17,510 bases of DNA from GCA-2708415 sp964351905 (GTDB taxonomy: Bacteria; Pseudomonadota; Alphaproteobacteria; Micavibrionales; Micavibrionaceae), in NCBI GenBank assembly GCA_964351905.1, contig CAYGPG010000035.1:1-17510 (forward strand), written 5' to 3'. Made by a program: the position numbers and the translations under genes. Below, piece by piece: positions 14,956 to 17,510 of this stretch (position 1 is its first letter; every line of letters starts with the position of its first letter). The notes beneath the pieces were generated by a model. It made no database searches. It had not been told where the DNA came from and saw only the letters and a list, made by a program, of their open reading frames with translations.

Positions 14956-15078
14956 CTCCTACCAAAATGTAGTCTGAAGCGACTACGGCGATATCAAGGA
15001 ACTTGATACAGCGATAATCATATTCCAAATTTTAAAAAAAGAAATAGATATTTTATCTCCAATAAAATACGCAATAAA
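14956..15078 (-). promoter_or_regulatory. Structured leader of micro-ORF 1
   Basis: Reading on the minus strand, the order is the conserved box TTTATTGCGTATTTT (15064-15078), an AU-rich stretch, hairpin A, hairpin B and the Shine-Dalgarno site. Hairpin A is TATCAAG/CTTGATA at 14992-15008 with a 3-nt loop. Hairpin B is GTAGTC/GACTAC at 14969-14986 with loop GCTTCA. TTGCGT inside the box may be a -35 element with a -10 about 18 nt on (TATCTA). Both hairpins recur at the same offset in the second copy with compensatory changes. Confidence 0.65.
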
Positions 15079-15100
15079 ATTGCTAAACCCTGTTTGTGTT

Positions 15101-15142
15101 AAAATAAAAAACAACCCTGCCACATATTTCTATAGGGCAAGG
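15101..15142 (-). terminator. Terminator of micro-ORF unit 2
   Basis: In minus-strand RNA, 15142-15131 pairs with 15126-15115 over 12 positions with one mismatch and two G-U pairs, closed by a GAAA tetraloop. It is followed by a U-rich run (TTGTTTTTTATTTT, 15101-15114). It is a strong intrinsic terminator with a 3' arm (GGCAGGGT-like) similar to that of unit 1. Confidence 0.85.
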
Positions 15143-15176
15143 CTTTAGAGGATTAAGGTCAAAAGTTAAGGACTAA

Positions 15177-15290
15177 CTATTTTTTAGCGTCTTTTTTCTC
15201 ATCCGGCTTATGAGCTGATTGAGTTGGCTTTTGATCTGTTTTACAAGCTTTTTCATCTTTTGGCTTTTCTGCTGGTTTAGGATTTTGCAT
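15177..15290 (-). CDS. Micro-ORF 2: 37-aa Lys/Pro-rich peptide
   Basis: The start ATG at 15288-15290 follows a near-perfect Shine-Dalgarno GGAGG (15298-15302) with a 7-nt spacer. The peptide begins MQNPKPAEKPKDEKACK and ends DEKKDAKK. Its opening resembles that of micro-ORF 1 (MNKPKPA against MQNPKPA), and both end in a Lys-rich tail. It has one Cys, no hydrophobic segment and no recognised family. The frame, the ribosome site and the terminator all favour real translation. It may be a small basic protein binding nucleic acid or acidic partners, but no function can be read from the sequence. Confidence 0.68.
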   Translation of the reverse strand: MQNPKPAEKPKDEKACKTDQKPTQSAHKPDEKKDAKK

Positions 15291-15297
15291 TTTAGTT

Positions 15298-15417
15298 CCT
15301 CCGTAAAATGGCCTTAAACGGCCACGGTCATATCAAAAATTTGATATTAAGGTTACCCTATACCCATTATTCTTTTAAAAGTTATTTAATATCTCTTTAT
15401 TCAAAATACGCAATAAA
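15298..15417 (-). promoter_or_regulatory. Structured leader of micro-ORF 2
   Basis: The order is the same as in the first copy: conserved box (15403-15417), AU-rich stretch, hairpin A ATATCAAA/TTTGATAT (15330-15347), hairpin B (15308-15325, GTGGCC against GGCCAT with loop GTTTAA), Shine-Dalgarno. An outer stem CCGT (15324-15327) with ACGG (15301-15304) would pair the first bases of the Shine-Dalgarno region, so folding could limit ribosome access. Confidence 0.68.
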
Positions 15418-15435
15418 CAATCTTTATGATAATAA

Positions 15436-17103
15436 TCAGGCTGCATATAGATAGCGTGTTTCGATATGATTTACCAAGGGTGAAATAGTGAGCTTACTAC
15501 CTGTCACTTCTTCCATGAGCACGTTGGAGCGTTGCAGGCGCCCTTTTGCATGGATATTCATATTAAGCCAATTACGAATAGGAAGGAACTGACCATTACG
15601 AATAAGCTGTGGCAAATCTTGAATATCGCGCTGCATACGCTCTTTTATTTGCGCCGCCATCATATGGCCCAAAGTATAAGCAGGATAGTAACCAAATTTT
15701 CCAACAAACCAATGTACATCTTGCAGGCACCCTTGGGCGTGCGTAGTCGGCTCTTTACCCGTAAAGGATTTCACTTCCGCGTTCCATGCATCAGGCAAAT
15801 CTTTAACTTTTAAATGACCGCTAATCAGTTGACGTTCTAACTTCATCCGCATATTGATGTGATAAAAATATGTGACTTCATCCGCATTCTTTCGATCAAT
15901 ACCCGCATGCACTTTTGTTTTATGAGCATAAAGGTTTTTGGCAGAAAGTGCAGGGTCCCCAAATTTTTGAAACAGCCCTTCTACACGCGGGGAAAGATAT
16001 TCAAAAAATTCTGGTGTGCGCCCTAATATCATCTCCACAAGCAACGCTTGGCTTTCTTGCATTGCCGCTCCTAAATCCTGACCCACAGGTTGGTAACGCC
16101 ATTGCGTTCTTGGCAGCCCTTGGATATAAATCCCATGTCCACCTTCATGTAACGTGGATTTCATAGATTCTAAAAAATTACCTGTATCGGACGTTTTTAT
16201 CACAAGGCGCGTGTCGTCTGGCGTACCGCCCTCTACAGGATTGTGTCCAGTTTCGTATAGTCCACCACGTTCAAAATCAAACCCAAGTACTTTAAGTAAA
16301 GACTTATTCAGCCATAATTGAAGCTCTGACGGGAAAGGTCCTTCTATAGGCAGTGATTTTTCGCGCGTTTCTTGTGCCTTTAAAATACGCGGCAATAAAT
16401 CATCTAATTTCGTTTTGTAATCCCCAAAAAGTTTATCAATAGTATCAAGTCGTGCACCTGGAATATATTCACGCATAAGGGCCTGATAGGCCGCTTCATT
16501 GCCATGTTCATTATTCACAAGACATTTTGATTCTGCAATATCACGCTGCAAATCAATCATTTCTTGTAAGAATCCTTGTGCGGAAACCCAATCATTTTCT
16601 TTTAAGACGGCGCGGTGGCGACGACGGCCCTCATAAGACATATGGGCACGTTTTTCCATGTAATCTGCATCAACCTGACAATGATGACGGTACATCGTCT
16701 CCATTTCATATAAGTTTGCCGTATCCCAGTCATCCCACTCCTCTGGGCATTTATTTAAATGCTTATTCGCATTTTCAATTTGTTCTGCAACTTCTTGGGA
16801 GGCTAAATCTTCATGCAAACGGCGCGATAAGAATGAAATCTGTCCTAAGCGGCTTTTATAAGCGCCTTCTGGCATCGCGGTTAAAAAATCGCGACCCAGT
16901 GTTTCAATAATCGCATTCATACGCCCAATATCACGAAAATGCATTTTAAGGCCCATATAATTGGGACATGGGTGTTTCGCATATTGTTTTGGCACGTCTT
17001 CCGGCTCATGCGGCTCTGGTGAAGGTAGCTTTAACACATCTTTCTTACTAAACGCATTCAACCCAAAAGGCAATTGCTGTGGTAAAGCCTTAAGCCATGC
17101 CAT
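15436..17103 (-). CDS. M32 family metallocarboxypeptidase, about 555 aa
   Basis: This belongs to the Taq-type carboxypeptidases, which remove C-terminal residues in the cytosol using a metal at HEXXH. The motif here is LHEGGHGIYIQGLP (His319, Glu320, His323) with the third ligand Glu350 in QESQ. GCLQDVHW near the C-terminus and RKNADEVTYFYHI match the family blocks. Deviations: the usual HES becomes QES, HPF becomes HNP and DxRxT becomes DTRLV. It is longer than the usual ~500 residues because of a leader of about 55 residues before the domain. The first ATG (17101-17103) was chosen; a TTG at 17151 would add 16 residues. TAAAAT ending 7 nt before that ATG is a possible -10. Its stop lies 18 bp before the micro-ORF 2 leader box. 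Confidence 0.9.
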   Translation of the reverse strand: MAWLKALPQQLPFGLNAFSKKDVLKLPSPEPHEPEDVPKQYAKHPCPNYMGLKMHFRDIGRMNAIIETLGRDFLTAMPEGAYKSRLGQISFLSRRLHEDLASQEVAEQIENANKHLNKCPEEWDDWDTANLYEMETMYRHHCQVDADYMEKRAHMSYEGRRRHRAVLKENDWVSAQGFLQEMIDLQRDIAESKCLVNNEHGNEAAYQALMREYIPGARLDTIDKLFGDYKTKLDDLLPRILKAQETREKSLPIEGPFPSELQLWLNKSLLKVLGFDFERGGLYETGHNPVEGGTPDDTRLVIKTSDTGNFLESMKSTLHEGGHGIYIQGLPRTQWRYQPVGQDLGAAMQESQALLVEMILGRTPEFFEYLSPRVEGLFQKFGDPALSAKNLYAHKTKVHAGIDRKNADEVTYFYHINMRMKLERQLISGHLKVKDLPDAWNAEVKSFTGKEPTTHAQGCLQDVHWFVGKFGYYPAYTLGHMMAAQIKERMQRDIQDLPQLIRNGQFLPIRNWLNMNIHAKGRLQRSNVLMEEVTGSKLTISPLVNHIETRYLYAA

Positions 17104-17215
17104 CAGGGGAATTTTAGTCAGAAGATTTTTAATATAATTAAAAAATTGCAAAGCAGCCTCATATAAGAGAAAAGTTAAGTCTTAATATACATTAAGAACA
17201 TTATGCTGAACACAT

Positions 17216-17242
17216 ATAAAAACACCCGCCGAGGGGCGGGTG
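17216..17242 (-). terminator. Terminator of the histone-like gene
   Basis: A perfect 8-bp GC-rich stem, CACCCGCC (17223-17230) with GGCGGGTG (17235-17242), encloses a 4-nt loop. It is followed on the minus strand by five T residues and TATATG (17212-17222). It lies about 30 bp after the histone-like stop and separates it from the M32 gene. Confidence 0.92.
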
Positions 17243-17271
17243 CTATAAAATTAGTATAAAGATTTAAAAGA

Positions 17272-17493
17272 TTACTTTTTCTTCTTTGTCGCTTTTTTAG
17301 CCTTCTTCACAGCTTTTTTAGCTGTCTTTTTGGCTTTAGTCGCTGTTTTCTTCGCAACTTTCTTAGTCTTCTTCACAGCTTTCTTTACTGCCTTCTTAGC
17401 TTTTTTAGCCGTTGGCTTTTTCTTCGCTGCTACTTTTTTCTTAGGAGCTGCTTTATTGTCTGCTGGCTTTTTCTTTGAATATACTTTTTTCAT
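17272..17493 (-). CDS. Histone H1-like lysine/alanine-rich DNA-binding protein, 73 aa
   Basis: After MKKVYSKKKPADNKAAPKKK the protein is a run of irregular KKA, KKAVKK and KKTAKK repeats, with about half the residues Lys. This is the composition of the C-terminal tail of eukaryotic H1 and of bacterial H1-like proteins, which bind DNA non-specifically and compact the nucleoid. It has no folded domain. The ATG at 17491-17493 has no Shine-Dalgarno site in the 17 visible bases. TAAATT ends 7 nt upstream and could be a -10. DNA condensation is inferred from composition alone; RNA or ribosome association is possible. Confidence 0.85.
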   Translation of the reverse strand: MKKVYSKKKPADNKAAPKKKVAAKKKPTAKKAKKAVKKAVKKTKKVAKKTATKAKKTAKKAVKKAKKATKKKK

Positions 17494-17510
17494 ATGAGAT
17501 AATTTAATGT

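Larger units (their letters stand above)
14794..15417 (-). repeat. Tandem duplication of a leader/micro-ORF/terminator unit
   Basis: Two units lie head to tail. The conserved box AAAATACGCAATAAA (15064-15078 and 15403-15417), the TATCAA hairpin and the second hairpin are each offset by exactly 339 bp between the copies. The start codons are offset by 343 and the terminators by about 321. Primary sequence has diverged but layout and pairing are kept, so this is an old duplication. Confidence 0.8.

Noticed and set aside
14737..15435. CRISPR array or mobile element as an explanation of the repeats
   Set aside because: There are only two diverged copies, 339 bp apart, with coding and terminator parts; there are no short regular spacers, transposase or flanking inverted ends.
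17104..17151. TTG start extending the M32 protein by 16 residues
   Set aside because: A downstream ATG exists with a -10-like hexamer at the usual distance, and the extra residues are not needed by the domain. It is not excluded.
1..17510. tRNA, rRNA genes, insertion sequences or prophage genes
   Set aside because: No cloverleaf, rRNA core motif, transposase or phage structural gene was seen on either strand.

Overview
The window looks like a piece of an alphaproteobacterial chromosome with modest GC content (judged by eye, not computed). Three things point there. An acidic, Ala/Lys/Glu-rich tail that is probably ribosomal protein L9 precedes dnaB and alr. A run of thrC, an M16 processing peptidase and a RimJ-type acetyltransferase follows. 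DnaB also carries the C-terminal insertion often seen in alphaproteobacteria. The genus cannot be fixed from this stretch; a Micavibrio-like or Rhodospirillales-like lineage would fit.

Plus-strand left half (1-11503): the L9 tail and its terminator, then a 307-residue protein carrying an exact Coq4-type metal motif (HDxxH, 11 residues, E). Next come dnaB, alanine racemase (alr), the lipid-transport permease and ATPase mlaE-mlaF, an unrecognised 655-residue protein where mlaD might be expected, penicillin-binding protein 1A (mrcA) and yqgE. A small unrecognised gene lies on the opposite strand between dnaB and alr. The recognised genes share an envelope theme: D-alanine for peptidoglycan (Alr), glycan polymerisation and crosslinking (PBP1A), and outer-membrane lipid traffic (MlaEF).

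Minus-strand right half (17510 to 11500): a lysine/alanine-rich histone H1-like protein with a strong terminator, an M32 carboxypeptidase, two micro-ORF units, and the tightly packed thrC - M16 peptidase - GNAT operon. The GNAT and yqgE stop codons overlap tail to tail.

The most unusual part is 14794-15417. It holds a tandem pair of units with a constant 339-bp offset across their leaders. Each has a conserved upstream box, two RNA hairpins with compensatory base changes between copies, a strong Shine-Dalgarno site, a tiny Lys/Pro-rich ORF (29 and 37 codons) and its own intrinsic terminator. The second notable pattern is that most genes leading a transcription unit have a -10-like hexamer ending only 6-8 nt before the start codon and little or no Shine-Dalgarno sequence. 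That suggests widespread leaderless transcription, with the micro-ORFs as exceptions.
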